From assembly GCA_001592805.2 (NCBI GenBank), contig CP051139.1, forward strand, positions 1,364,001 through 1,428,000: a stretch of 64,000 nt of DNA, in the 5' to 3' direction. The notes beneath the pieces were generated by a model. It saw only the letters and a list, made by a program, of their open reading frames with translations, made no database searches and was not told the DNA's origin. The stretch is from Peltaster fructicola. Its lineage: Eukaryota > Ascomycota > Dothideomycetes. This document shows positions 53,766 through 64,000 of the stretch, piece after piece. The position numbers and the translations under genes are program-made. Each line of letters begins with the position of its first letter. Position 1 is the stretch's first letter.

Positions 53766-54356
53766 ATTGCTGCTACGACTACTTTTACGATGCCATGAAG
53801 CTGATCTACGACGAGATGATGTATGTAGCATTGCTCAAAATGTGCTGACAACCAGTTTGAGGACAGCGCAATAGGGTGGCCTTCAAAAGTGGCTATGAGG
53901 CATGTTGCATTTCAATGCAGACCGTTTTCATTTCTGTTCCGTGTGATACACTTTATTGACGGTTGAATAACTGTATTCTCATCATTCTCACCCTGGCAGT
54001 TGAGCTTCCACCAATCTATACTGAGTCGTTCCGCAAGCCACACGGCTATCATTCCTGCCTCCACATCCCTCACGATGCATCATTTCAGAAATTGGGCCTT
54101 AAAACACAGGCTATCGACGTCAATATCCACGCATCGCCAATCCGATACGGCAGCTCAGTCGAAGTAGTGGCAATATATCGACCGGCCTGCCCCACCAGCG
54201 TGCCACCATGCATGAATGATGCAGGGTCGCGGCTGCAGTCTTTCTGAGAGCTGAGCAAAGTGACGTTGCTTCCCTCTTCGCCTTTCTGTGATCTGCAACA
54301 CATTCTCAACCTCCATTGAGACTTCTCCGACTTACATCTCCCATCATCACTTCACA
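53766..54356. other. Intergenic region
   Basis: About 590 bp. The right end is the phosphoglucomutase leader. No RNA gene or repeat is recognised. Confidence 0.45.
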
Positions 54357-56096
54357 ATGAGCGTCCGAACAGTGGAAACGAAGCCCTTCCAGGATCAAAA
54401 GCCTGGCACGTAAGTTGGCAACTTTCTCTCGCTTGTGCAAACAAGACGTCACCGATCGAGGGGCAGACACTGATAGCAAAAAGGTCAGGACTACGCAAGA
54501 AAGTCAAGGTCTTTCAGCAGCCACACTACTCGGAGAACTTCGTTGCTTCGATTATCCAGTCTATCCCAGAGGGAGCACAAGATGCCTTCCTTGTCATTGG
54601 TGGTGATGGTCGATACTACAACCCAGAGGTCACCCAGATCATTGCTAAGATCAGCGCTGCATACGGAGTGAAGAAGCTACTCATTGGACAGGATGGTATC
54701 CTCTCAACGCCCGCCGCAAGCCACCTGATCCGCATCAGAAAGGCGACTGGTGGCATTCTGCTCACAGCCAGTCACAACCCAGGTGGTCCTACAGAGGATT
54801 TTGGCATCAAGTACAACTTGGCCAACGGTGCACCAGCTCCAGAGTCTGTCACCAACAAGATCTACGACTACTCCAAGACTCTCACCTCATACAAGCTGGC
54901 AGACATTCCGGATGTCGATCTCTCGAGCATTGGCACCAAAACATATGGCCCGCTTGAAGTTGAGATCGTTCACAGCACCAAGGACTATGTGGAGATGCTG
55001 AAGGACATCTTCGACTTCCAGCTTATTAAGGACTTCCTTGCCAAGCACACCGACTTCAAGATTCTCTTTGACGGTCTGAGCGGTGTCACAGGCAATTACG
55101 GAGTTGATATCTTCGAGAAAGAGCTCGGGCAGAAAGGCAGTACACAGAACTGTGTACCAAAGTCTGACTTCGGTGGCCATCATCCTGATCCGAACTTGGT
55201 CTACGCCAAATCTCTCGTCGATGCTGTTGACAAGGACGGTATCCATTTCGGAGCTGCTTCAGATGGTGATGGAGACCGCAACATGATCTACGGTGCAAAC
55301 TCCTTTGTCTCGCCTGGTGACTCTCTCGCAATCATCGCGCACCACGCAGAGCTCATTCCATACTTCAAGAAGCAAGGCGTCTACGGTTTGGCACGATCAA
55401 TGCCTACATCTGGTGCTGTCGATCTCGTTGCCAAGAAGAAGGGTCTGCAGTCTTACGAGGTGCCCACTGGATGGAAGTTCTTCTGTGGTCTCTTTGATGC
55501 CAACAAGATGAACATCTGTGGTGAGGAGTCCTTCGGAACAGGCTCGAACCATATCCGTGAGAAGCGATGGCCTGGGGCAATCGTCGCTTGGGCTCAATAT
55601 CATTGTTGGTGTTGGTCAGCAGACCAACTCTACTCCAAGCATCAAGAGCATTCAACATGACTTTTGGAAAGTGTACGGCCGCACGTTTTTCACACGTTAC
55701 GACTACGAAGGCGTTGACAGTGATGGAGCCAACAAGATGGTCGCCCACATGAAAGAGCTCATTGGACCAAAGAAGAGCGAATTCGTTGGTTCCTCAATCA
55801 GTGGTCGCAAAGTGCTTGAGGCCGACGACTTCTCATACACCGATCTTGACGGCAGCGTCAGCAAGAACCAGGGTATCTTTGTGAAGTTCGATGACGGCTC
55901 TCGTATTGTTGTTCGTCTGTCTGGAACTGGATCGTCTGGCGCAACCATTCGTCTCTACGTGGAGAGACACGAGACTGACGAGAGCAAATACGGCCTCGAT
56001 GCTCAGGAGTATCTCAAGGACAACGTCAAGCTCGCGGTCGAGCTTCTTAAGCTGCAAGAGTTCGTCGGCCGCACTGAGCCAGATGTCAAGACCTAA
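54357..56096 (+). CDS. PGM2: Phosphoglucomutase, with local frame disturbance
   Basis: Exon 1 54357-54409, a 74-nt intron, then coding to 56096. The enzyme interconverts glucose-1-P and glucose-6-P in the cytosol. The phosphoserine loop is TASHNPGGP and the metal loop is DGDGDRN. The sugar-binding loop is CGEESFGTGSNHIREK, and the phosphate-binding site lies in RLSGTGSSGATIRLY near the end. After NHIREK (ending at 55564) the conserved DGLWAIVAWLNII is split between two frames: DGL and LNII read in one, AIVAW in the other. The net effect is one extra base. Skipping base 55565 gives 554 residues, the family length. As written, the first frame ends at 55660. See findings. Confidence 0.9.
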
Positions 56097-56468
56097 AAAG
56101 AATTGTACTTTGTACTTTTGGAAGCTGGCACAATCAAGCATGAATATACCAAGTCTACATAGCGAAGAGTATTTGAGACCCTACGCTCTTTCCAAGCTCT
56201 TGCTGTGATTCATACCTTGTTACCTTTCGTTGGGCTCGTCAAGGTGATGTCTGCACTGAACAGGTTGTCCCATCCTTTGCTTTTCGCAGGACTCACAGGT
56301 TCGAGATGTTGTCGTAATGAGCGTATCGACTTCGAGGGAGATGTCGACCGCAACCTGGTCTTCGTTGGCGTCAGATCGCTTTTCGCACGTTCAACGTCTG
56401 GTCTCGATAGCTTGGAAACCTGAATGAAGTCAGCATGGAAGTCCTATAATACTGCACCCTTGCGAACC
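56097..56468. other. Convergent 3' region between phosphoglucomutase and ATG11
   Basis: A 372-bp tail-to-tail spacer. No gene or repeat is seen. Confidence 0.45.
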
Positions 56469-59400
56469 TTATGGTCCGAACAAAAGGTCTTTGCGCACCT
56501 GATCGTGCATCGGCTGGGCATCATCAAGCTGTGAGGCCGACTCCACGATGCCCAGACCAGACGAGATTCCACCCGGACCGACGACGGCGGGTGATGGTCT
56601 GAGAGAGTTCTGCGAACCCGAACGAGGGACAGCACCGTCCAGTCCTGTTGGCGGAAGCTGTGATGCTTGCGACTCTGATCTTTGCCTCGAAGCCAACGCG
56701 TCGCCAGCTGGACTGCCTGCAATCGTAGGAACGATAGCACCAGCGACGCTCTTCTTGGAGTTTGAGCTACTACGTCTGCTATCAAGACTCTTGTTGAGGT
56801 GCTTGCTGGCATCATCTGCCTTGCTGCTTCGTTTCATCCTAATGCTGCCTCGTGCGTCAACGTTAGCTGCTGCAACTGTGCTCTTACTCAAGCCTGGTGT
56901 CGTGGGTGCTGCACCAGCATTACGCTCTTCTGTCGCATGCACCATCCACCAAGTGAGGCCGTCAGATAGGTCGAAAGGATTGTCGTCGTCGACGCTTGGT
57001 GCCTCACTTGCATCGTCCGCAGGCGCAGACTTGCTGAGGTCGACAACCTTCTGCTCGACTTTGGAGATGCGCGCAACGATGAAGTCACGACTGCCGAGTC
57101 GCATCCCTTCTCTTTCAGCAAGGAAATAATGCGGACAACCTATGTTGAACGCAGCCCACGCACCATTTGCCTGACCTCGGGTCGGCAAGAATAGAGCAAG
57201 GTCACCTTCTTTGAAGTCCTTCACTGCCAGCTTGTGGTATGCCTCAGCACGGAGTTTGATCGACTTGTCCTTGTATGCATCTGCACGCTTCGTTGACTCT
57301 TTCGACTCCCTGCTGTACTTCTTGGCTGTGTACTCGAAGTCTCGCACCCTTTTGACGACAGCGTCGGCGAAAGTGTCGATGTTGAATTTGGAAAGATGCT
57401 GAGCAAAAGCGTCGAACTGCGTGGTCTCGTCTTCGCTGCTTTGCGCACTTGCCCATCTCAGCATGGTCAGATCGAAGGAGTCTTCGCCTCCTGATGACTT
57501 CCTCGTCGGAGGAGGCGATGTCCTTGATGTAGTGCGACTTAACGAGTTGTCCATGGTCGTGCTGGCGTTGAGTTTTGATGCTCGCTCGATAGACATAACA
57601 TCGTCCTGGTAGGAGATCGCCAACCCAAGCCGCTCGAGCAGTCGAGTGAGGCGTGCATTATGCGCATAGAGCCTATGTGAGACATCTCTCGCTCTGGTGG
57701 CTCGACTGTCTTGTCGCGCATTGGAAGCGTCAACCTGCCCTTGCAGATCTTTAGCAGATTTCTGTAGCCGTGACATCTCGTCATTCAGACTATTGATGTG
57801 TGAAGTCGCCTCTGCGAGCTGTGATGACAATGTTCCAGCTCGCTGCTCTTCCTCGGCCACACGCTGGCGCAGAACCTCAGAGCCTGTCTCGCCATCAGCA
57901 AATTTGTTCCGTAGGGACCGTAGTTGCTGCTTTTCATCGTTGAGTTGTTCTTCAAGAGCTACTGCCTTCGCTTCTTCGACAGCTAGGCGCTCTCTTGCTT
58001 GACGTGCTTCATCTTCGGTGTCAAGTCGTCGCTGGTTTGCGGATATGATCTCTGCCCGTTGTGCGTCGATCTGTGTCCTGAACGAGTCGTTTTCTGCACG
58101 CGCAAAGGCTATCGCGTCTGTTAGGTCCTTGATATGCGAAAAACTCTTCCTAGACAGCTCATCGAGCGCAATCGATATACCTGCAACAGTGTTCGGCACT
58201 GGTTCGTCAGGCGCAAGATGAGAATGTGCAGAGGCAAGTCGTTCGACCTGGTCAGTTTGTGCCTCGCGCATTAGCTCTTGCTCGAGCCGAATACGCTGCA
58301 TCTGCTCCTCCGTGGTGGCCCTTGTAGCTTCGGCAACTCTGAGCTTCCTCTCGATGGCATTTCTGGCATCTTGCGCAGTGGCAGCTCGAGCAGCATGTCC
58401 TGCGGCATCTTCTCTGAGCCGAGCGATGTCTGCGTCCATGCCAGCAACACGTGCACCAAGGCCACTTCGCTCATCATCACGACTGCCAATTATACGCTCG
58501 ATCTCGGCTTCGACCTCTTCCAGCTTCTCCTTAGCCTCTCTGAGCTCAAGCTCGAGGTTGCGACGCTCAGTTGAGAACTCTCGTTGCTGGGCTTCCATGT
58601 TCTCCATGAGATCCTTCTTTGTAGAGTTCGCCTCCTCGATCTGTCTCTGGGCGTCGACATCGGAGTTCTTACGACTTGCTGCCTCTTCGCGAAAAGTTTG
58701 TAATTCGGCTTCGAGGTCGACCACGCGCCTAGCGAGCTTCTTCTCCTCGATGCCCAGATTTGATGACAACCTCCTATGCCTGTTGGAGCTGCTCGGCGAC
58801 AATTCGCCAGAGAGCTGAGAAGATGGTAAGTATGGTGGCGTCACAGCACGATCTCCCGTACTGCGTGGATTGAACAGGTCCGCTGAGCGACTCGCTTGTG
58901 TAGAGCGATGGACCAGATCTTCCAGCTTGCGCACTCTGCTTTTCGAGGCCTTGAGGTCTTCCTCGAGTCGTTGGTTCGCATCCCGAAGCGCCTTGTGCTG
59001 CTCCTCACCACGCAGCATGAGTGAGGTATCCCCAAATGCTGTCTCGTGCATGCTACCATTCTTGAAAGCTTTGGCGCGCTTGATCTGCTTGCGGGTTGGC
59101 TTGTCGAGATCCTTGATAGCCAGGTCCATCTCTTCAACAACGCCTGCCGTGCTGTGGCTTTGCAAGACTGTCAGATAGTCTGTGAGCTCGGATCTGGTGA
59201 CCATAGGCCAGCTACCGCCTTCGTTCTGTAGGCTGAGTTCTATCCCAAGTGCGCGCGAAGACTCTATCGCATCTGAGTTCACAACGTCCTCAACTGATCT
59301 GATCCATTTTCGGCGCCGCTTTTCTTCCTCCTCTTGGTATGTTGCCATCTCTTCCTGGAGCACAGCTGAATCACGCTTCATCTTTGCCACCCACTCACGG

Positions 59401-60647
59401 CGACGTACTGATTCGACAAGCAGCTGACCATAGACCAACGGTAGACGCGGAACGGTAGATAATGCTGCGATGTCTTGCTGGTGCTCGTCCGTAAGGCCGA
59501 AGGAGGTTGTGTCTGCGTACAACTCTGCTAGTCTTGACTCGATTGCTGATAGCATGCGCATATGACTTAGTGCTGCCGCGCCAGCCTGTGTACGCTTCTG
59601 GTGCGCTCGTTGTATTAACTCGTTCATCTCTGTACAGTAGTCCTTCAGATTTGGCAGGTAGTTCCGGGTATGCAACAGGGCCATCTTTGATACCTGTGAG
59701 ACCGACTGCGCAGTCCTCGGTAGTGCTGAGATGTGTTCGAGGTCTGAAGTCATCTTCCGCACGATCAACTCGATTTCCTTGCGCAGCTGTATCGGCTCAG
59801 ACTCGCTGTCTGATCGCGTGCTTGACTGAAATTGCTGTACGGCGACCTGAAGCTCATCGCACTCCTTTGTCGATAGGTTGAGTTTGTTTTGCAGCTTTGC
59901 AAGTCTATCAGACAGATCAGAGGACACACGGCTCGCGGCACCAGCTGCCCTTTTGATTTTGGCAACGTCGACGAAGCCTTGAAGAGTGGTGATTGTGCCT
60001 TGTTGAGACAACCTCCTGGATGCAACACTGGTTATATGCACAAAGCGAGCGAACTCTGATCGCGCAGGTATGTTTCGCAGGGCATCAAGGTTCTGTTCCC
60101 ATCCTTGCAGTTGTGCCTCCTGCTCCTGCAAGACCTCTTCCAACCAAGTCGCAACGGTCTTGTACTTCTTCTCACCACTCTTGACATGTTGCTGTAGACT
60201 TGCGACCGCAACGCCAACACTGCGCGCTATGATGTACTCCTCGTCGAGGTACGCTTCAGCTTGGTCGGCAAGCTTGCTGCAGCCAGTCAATACTGTGGTG
60301 GCCCAACTCTTGCGCTCTATGAATAGATCCTGCCATGCTTGCAAGTCGTTTTGACTCGAGATGGTGTCTGGTGGGTTGCCTGGGCGGAACAGCTTATCGG
60401 CTGCATCGTTCTGTGGAAGGATAGTGTCGGGCGATGTGAAGAGCTTTGAATCGAAGATGAAGAGCTCGTTCTCTGTAAGAAGAGTCTGCGCTCTGACCTG
60501 TTTGCCTTGCGCTGTGAGCAGAATCTGCGATCTCGGAATGATCGCAGTCTTGCTCTCAATCCATGACTTGAGAGCTTCGAGTGTTGTGATGTTTGGGTCA
60601 AGGCTGATGCGCTGGCCAGTATGTCCGATATAGAGCTGAATGGACAT
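56469..60647 (-). CDS. ATG11: Autophagy-related protein 11 (selective autophagy scaffold)
   Basis: A 1392-residue single-exon protein. The N-terminus (MSIQLYIGHTGQRISLDPN, then LLTAQGKQVRAQTLLTENEL) is the ubiquitin-like fold found at the start of Atg11/FIP200. A helical Atg17-like part follows to about residue 500. Long coiled coils rich in Glu, Arg and Gln run from about residue 565 to 1035. The C-terminal claw-like domain (KDFKEGDLALFLPTRGQANG, then WAAFNIGCPHYFLAE and FIVARISKVEQ) covers about 1150-1230. The last ~130 residues are disordered. Atg11 tethers cargo receptors to the Atg1 kinase complex in pexophagy, mitophagy and the Cvt route. Intact across 4.2 kb. Confidence 0.96.
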   Translation of the reverse strand: MSIQLYIGHTGQRISLDPNITTLEALKSWIESKTAIIPRSQILLTAQGKQVRAQTLLTENELFIFDSKLFTSPDTILPQNDAADKLFRPGNPPDTISSQNDLQAWQDLFIERKSWATTVLTGCSKLADQAEAYLDEEYIIARSVGVAVASLQQHVKSGEKKYKTVATWLEEVLQEQEAQLQGWEQNLDALRNIPARSEFARFVHITSVASRRLSQQGTITTLQGFVDVAKIKRAAGAASRVSSDLSDRLAKLQNKLNLSTKECDELQVAVQQFQSSTRSDSESEPIQLRKEIELIVRKMTSDLEHISALPRTAQSVSQVSKMALLHTRNYLPNLKDYCTEMNELIQRAHQKRTQAGAAALSHMRMLSAIESRLAELYADTTSFGLTDEHQQDIAALSTVPRLPLVYGQLLVESVRRREWVAKMKRDSAVLQEEMATYQEEEEKRRRKWIRSVEDVVNSDAIESSRALGIELSLQNEGGSWPMVTRSELTDYLTVLQSHSTAGVVEEMDLAIKDLDKPTRKQIKRAKAFKNGSMHETAFGDTSLMLRGEEQHKALRDANQRLEEDLKASKSRVRKLEDLVHRSTQASRSADLFNPRSTGDRAVTPPYLPSSQLSGELSPSSSNRHRRLSSNLGIEEKKLARRVVDLEAELQTFREEAASRKNSDVDAQRQIEEANSTKKDLMENMEAQQREFSTERRNLELELREAKEKLEEVEAEIERIIGSRDDERSGLGARVAGMDADIARLREDAAGHAARAATAQDARNAIERKLRVAEATRATTEEQMQRIRLEQELMREAQTDQVERLASAHSHLAPDEPVPNTVAGISIALDELSRKSFSHIKDLTDAIAFARAENDSFRTQIDAQRAEIISANQRRLDTEDEARQARERLAVEEAKAVALEEQLNDEKQQLRSLRNKFADGETGSEVLRQRVAEEEQRAGTLSSQLAEATSHINSLNDEMSRLQKSAKDLQGQVDASNARQDSRATRARDVSHRLYAHNARLTRLLERLGLAISYQDDVMSIERASKLNASTTMDNSLSRTTSRTSPPPTRKSSGGEDSFDLTMLRWASAQSSEDETTQFDAFAQHLSKFNIDTFADAVVKRVRDFEYTAKKYSRESKESTKRADAYKDKSIKLRAEAYHKLAVKDFKEGDLALFLPTRGQANGAWAAFNIGCPHYFLAEREGMRLGSRDFIVARISKVEQKVVDLSKSAPADDASEAPSVDDDNPFDLSDGLTWWMVHATEERNAGAAPTTPGLSKSTVAAANVDARGSIRMKRSSKADDASKHLNKSLDSRRSSSNSKKSVAGAIVPTIAGSPAGDALASRQRSESQASQLPPTGLDGAVPRSGSQNSLRPSPAVVGPGGISSGLGIVESASQLDDAQPMHDQVRKDLLFGP

Positions 60648-62035
60648 CAGTATTCATCCCAGGAGAGCCTCATAGGTGTGTTATCAGGCGAAGGCGCGAG
60701 GATGTAGAGGGGGAAGAGAGAGGTCGGCGAGAGATAGGTGTTGACGTGTGATCGGAAGTCATATGCAGCTAAGGTTGGTATGGAGTTTAAACTTCCGACT
60801 CCACCAGGCGCTTCCTTGTGTCACAGGCAACAGGTCAGGCACAGATCTGACTCTATGCGGCTTACGGCTACAGTATCGATCAGTCACTGCTGGTCAATTA
60901 CATTGCATCGCTTATGGTCACGACGATCCCTCGTCGCATCAGGCGATGGCTTTCTTGTGTCAAAATCGACTTATTGTACGACATCTACGTGACGATCTAT
61001 TCGTCAACAAATCCATCCTGCTCTGCTTGACATCAGCATGCCCTGTTATTGCTGCAGCATGATCGCGCGCAGATGGTGACTCTTCGACCATGGAGGCTAT
61101 GCATGATGGCACGCAATATGTCAAAGCTGCGTGCAACCATTCACATGGTGATGGAAATACGCGCACCAGCCAAAGCTCTCGTGCAGCACACATATAGTCC
61201 TGCTGCATTTCTCATACGCTGCCAGAGCTAGTCGAATGCTGATCAAAAGGCTTTCACCCTGAGGTGTACTGATCACAAGCCATCGATGCTGAGCTTGCAC
61301 CTCCTCCGACAGGTGTATGTCACTCATGCCCATATGTAGTGATTGTCAATTCACCACAGTAGCTCTGATATCATCAGGCAATCTCAAGATGAGTTGCTGC
61401 AGATGCTACACGGCTGCTGTTCGGACTGCCGCTATGCCAGCGAGACACATCGTGCTGACGGACTTCGGACAGTGGTGTTGTTACGTACTGTGTATCGTTG
61501 CAAGGGTATAGCACAATCGGGTGGCGTCATGCATACGAACGAGATCTCCATGGTGATGATGTCTAGACAGGCACTCGAAATGCCTCGTTCTGCCATGATT
61601 TGCGTCCATCAGAGCACTACAACTTCTTGCATGCTCGGAGCTGCAAACTCGATGATTACCTCCAGGAGACTTTGCGTGGTTCAAGTGTATCTGCTGCTCT
61701 GTTGTTCGTCTGCAGGTTCATCGTATTCCGGTCTCTGGGGCAAAGGAGGCGGCGACATTAGCGGCATCTTAATTTAGGATGATATTCTGCATGTGTTCTT
61801 TACCTCCTCATCAACACACCTCAACACACGTTTGCATTCTCGACACTCGTTCTGTACATTGTACCATCATCGTGTCTTCATAAAGCCGATTTCAGCTCAA
61901 GCTTTCCCTTCCCAGCTTGCCGCCATACGACCAGACATCAGCCCTTGTCAAGTCAAAGGGACGCGCAATCGATTGAAGATCTACACACCATAGCGAAAAC
62001 CTCTTCGCATACTCCAATTCGCACACACAACTACC
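60648..62035. other. Intergenic divergent promoter region
   Basis: About 1.39 kb between ATG11 and the secreted-protein gene at 62036. The longest open frames (for example 61343-61777, 144 codons) look like chance: no motif, odd composition and no introns. The last ~200 bases are CT/CA-rich leader. Confidence 0.45.
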
Positions 62036-62881
62036 ATGAAGCCTTCGAAAGTATACACGACCGCCCTCCTCTTCTGCACAGCCGTCTCAGCATGGCCCTC
62101 GTTCCTGGAACCTGCAGAACTGATAGAAAGAGGAAGACAATTGCTTGAGAAGCGACAGACGAAGAGTTTCAACCTATCATTCTCGGCCGATCAAGGGCAG
62201 GTCACAACAAGTAGTACAACTGCATCACCCGGCTCGAAGACGACTGGTGGCTCTGCAACAATCACATCACAGTCTGGTTCTGTAATTACAGGCACAAGTA
62301 CTGCGAATGTCACGGACAAAGCCACAACAAGTTCACGAACGCAGACAGTCTTCGATGCACGAGATGGTCCTGGTGGTCTGTCGATGGTCACTCCAAATCC
62401 CTATTCGGGCTCTGCCTTCTACAAAATCTCTGACAATGTTACGCTTGGGTGGAACTACACCTCGTGTTCGATCCTGCCCACGGCTATCGATGTGCTTGCT
62501 GTTGCATCTTCACGAACGTACACTCTTGCAGTGAACCAGACCGTCACGGGCAGCAGTCAAGCATTCACATGGGACAGCAGCAAGTACCCTGCCACGGCTG
62601 CAGCTGGTGGGCTTTTGACAGCAACATATACGCTTGTCGTGTATGATGCTGACCAGGACGTTTCCGCCACAGCTCGCGCAGGCTATCTGTCAACGTTCAG
62701 CCAGTTCTACTTCGGCATGTACTCGCCAGGTGCTACGGCGAGCTACAGTGGCATCAGCTGTATCACTTGCAGTGGAGCTATGTCAGCCATGGAGAAGCAG
62801 ACATTCACCATGATATTTGGCATGATGGCTATCACTATTCTGAGTTTCACATGGTTTGCAGGAGCTGCAGGTTTATTTTGA
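62036..62881 (+). CDS. Secreted, membrane-anchored Ser/Thr-rich protein (DUF7137-like)
   Basis: A 281-residue single-exon protein. A signal peptide (residues 1-~19, TALLFCTAVSAWP) is followed by a possible KR-type cleavage site (LLEKRQ, residue ~40) and a Thr/Ser-rich linker that is likely O-mannosylated. A beta-sandwich-like domain runs from about residue 115 (NPYSGSAFYKISDNVTLGWN) to 230. A C-terminal hydrophobic helix (about 257-279, MIFGMMAITILSFTWFAGAA) ends the chain almost flush with the stop. This layout matches fungal proteins with the DUF7137 domain, probably in the cell surface or secretory path. The anchor could be transmembrane or GPI. Function unknown. Confidence 0.85.
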   Translation: MKPSKVYTTALLFCTAVSAWPSFLEPAELIERGRQLLEKRQTKSFNLSFSADQGQVTTSSTTASPGSKTTGGSATITSQSGSVITGTSTANVTDKATTSSRTQTVFDARDGPGGLSMVTPNPYSGSAFYKISDNVTLGWNYTSCSILPTAIDVLAVASSRTYTLAVNQTVTGSSQAFTWDSSKYPATAAAGGLLTATYTLVVYDADQDVSATARAGYLSTFSQFYFGMYSPGATASYSGISCITCSGAMSAMEKQTFTMIFGMMAITILSFTWFAGAAGLF

Positions 62882-63549
62882 AAGAGCATGTTCAGTATCA
62901 CGATTTGCATATACACGGCGCCTTGGTTAGCAGGGAGGAGATGTCATTTGCGTATCGCAAAAACTCAGCGCAGCAGTCGAATATAGTGTCAGTAGACGTC
63001 GGTAATATAATGATTGAACGTGATCGAACGCGATCGAACGAGATCGCATTTGACATTGCTATCTTATTGCTACCGCATATAAGTGAGATTGGCGACTCAG
63101 ATGCACGCTCAAACTGTGGCTATTGATCGTTGAGCTGTTTGCGTTCTTCGTGCATCGTCTTGTACTGCGATCGCGGTCTTTCACTTCTACAGGAGTCTTC
63201 TGGGCACGGCCGATGGTCATGCTGTCCTCCGCCGACCTTGGCTATTTCCTCTGGTGTGTACATAGAGCAGAAGGCATAGAAAGGTGGGAGTGTGGTGCGC
63301 GATGACCTGCACTTGGTGATCGTGCTCATCGGATGGAGCTTCTGTGGAATGTGGGTCTCGCTGTTGTCCTCGTACTGCCGCTGATGTGCTCCCTTGTGCT
63401 CGTGCTGATCGATACCACCATCGTACTGTTTGCATGCGTCTGGGCGCGATCCTTGCTGGTGTTGCTTCCGTCGTGGAGATTGACCGTTAACGATTCGATT
63501 GATGTGATCGTGCTGTGTTGAGAGGTGAGTGTTCTGCTGAGATGTACTT
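62882..63549. other. Convergent intergenic region with a short tandem repeat
   Basis: About 670 bp with a 10-bp tandem repeat at 63011-63050. The 151-codon minus-strand frame at 63120-63575 is Gln/His/Arg-rich low complexity and is not supported as a gene. Confidence 0.45.
63011..63050 (+). repeat. 10-bp tandem repeat (about four units)
   Basis: Units TGATTGAACG, TGATCGAACG, CGATCGAACG and a degraded AGATCGCATT. CGATCG is itself palindromic. Three near-perfect copies are in a row. Confidence 0.75.
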
Positions 63550-64000
63550 TCAACCCTTGAACATTCCCTTGCCAAACTTCATCGATTTCTTCCATCCCTT
63601 GAGCATACCGCCTGCGCTGACGATACTAGCGCCATCAGAGTCGGTGGTCTCATCTCTGGGAGAGGTAGGATAATTTCTCCTCGCACTCGGGAGAATATCG
63701 TGTGGCGGACTGGTCAGATACAGGTTGAAGCGATCGTTCTGCTCTCGTTGTCGTAAGCCTCTCTCGCTCTCTCCACTCGACGTACTACCGTGACGAGAGA
63801 GCGAGCTAAGTGTGCTGAGAGTGCCCACGCTACCACTTCTGTTCGCACGCGACAGCATACCTGGAAGCTCTGGCGAGGCAGGTGGCGTTGAACTCGATGT
63901 CGAAAAGCTGCCCAAGAGTCGATGTGTTGTGTCGGCTATCTCATCTGCGTTGTCGCACCAAGGACAGGTGTTGCTGCGATTCTCCCAGCCTTCGAGCCGG
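63550..64000 (-). CDS. 3' part of a possible RING-type protein (partial)
   Basis: The frame is open from the right window edge to a stop at 63550, about 149 residues. The first visible residues (LEGWENRSNTCPWC) resemble the last part of a RING finger, where a Trp/Asn-Thr stretch leads into the final C-P-x-C pair. The rest is Ser/Thr/Pro-rich and disordered, ending with a basic amphipathic tail (LKGWKKSMKFGKGMFKG). If the RING reading is right, this would be an E3 ubiquitin ligase, but most of the domain lies outside the window. No ATG marks a start within the window; the frame clearly continues to the right. Confidence 0.6.
   Translation of the reverse strand, partial: RLEGWENRSNTCPWCDNADEIADTTHRLLGSFSTSSSTPPASPELPGMLSRANRSGSVGTLSTLSSLSRHGSTSSGESERGLRQREQNDRFNLYLTSPPHDILPSARRNYPTSPRDETTDSDGASIVSAGGMLKGWKKSMKFGKGMFKG

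Noticed and set aside
56290-56330. GGTTCGA-like string suggesting a tRNA T-loop
   Set aside because: The downstream bases do not form the T-arm and no acceptor or anticodon arm can be built around it.
61343-61777. 144-codon plus-strand open frame
   Set aside because: No motif or plausible codon use; promoter region of the next gene.
63120-63575. 151-codon minus-strand open frame
   Set aside because: Gln/His/Arg low complexity, overlapping the tail of the next gene on the same strand; no support.

Overview
This window is nuclear DNA of a filamentous ascomycete (Pezizomycotina; Dothideomycetes is my guess, not a demonstration). The evidence is dense single genes on both strands with no operons, many short spliceosomal introns (mostly 43-62 nt, with GTRNGT-like donors, CTAAC/CTGAC branch sites and YAG acceptors), and a fungal gene set: ATG11, acid trehalase, a secreted GH47 mannosidase, a Fungal_trans_2-type regulator, a Pmp3-type stress peptide and a PEX23-type peroxin. 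I find 33 protein-coding genes, two of them cut by the window ends. I see no rRNA, no convincing tRNA, no CRISPR and no intact transposon.

Left part (1-19.5 kb): the tail of an unknown gene; an acidic disordered protein with two PP1-docking-like motifs; a small hypothetical; mitochondrial enoyl reductase ETR1; a dynamin-like GTPase; a Pmp3-family membrane peptide; secreted acid trehalase; glycine decarboxylase P-protein; and a ubiquitin C-terminal hydrolase. Middle part (19.5-39.7 kb): a fungal transcription factor, oligoribonuclease, a transposase-derived helix-turn-helix protein, a CCDC174-like protein, signal peptidase SEC11, a NADAR protein, a DUF1349 protein, a tiny metallothionein-like gene split by an intron, a disordered hypothetical, Lunapark, a peroxin, PAM16, an HbpS/GlcG-like protein, a REEP/HVA22 protein, a TANGO2 protein and a small tail-anchored protein. 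Right part (40.5-64 kb): an S6K/Ypk3-like AGC kinase, GH47 mannosidase, NOT1, an oxysterol-binding protein, phosphoglucomutase, ATG11, a secreted membrane-anchored DUF7137-like protein and the 3' end of a possible RING protein.

The genes do not form one pathway. Loose themes are carbohydrate and stress metabolism (trehalase, phosphoglucomutase, Pmp3), ER and membrane shaping (SEC11, Lunapark, REEP, OSBP), mitochondrial function (ETR1, GCV2, PAM16, REX2), and organelle turnover (ATG11, peroxin). Several gene pairs are tail-to-tail with only 10-90 bp between stop codons, so their 3' UTRs must overlap.

The most useful observations are: (1) a 25-residue, 7-cysteine metallothionein-like gene; (2) reading-frame breaks placed exactly in otherwise invariant motifs of phosphoglucomutase and the oxysterol-binding protein, and near the start of the transcription factor, which are either assembly indels or real lesions; (3) a domesticated transposase DNA-binding module; (4) extreme gene structures, namely an exon consisting of the start codon alone in PAM16, a 7-nt first exon in the REEP gene, and a probable GC-AG intron in SEC11.
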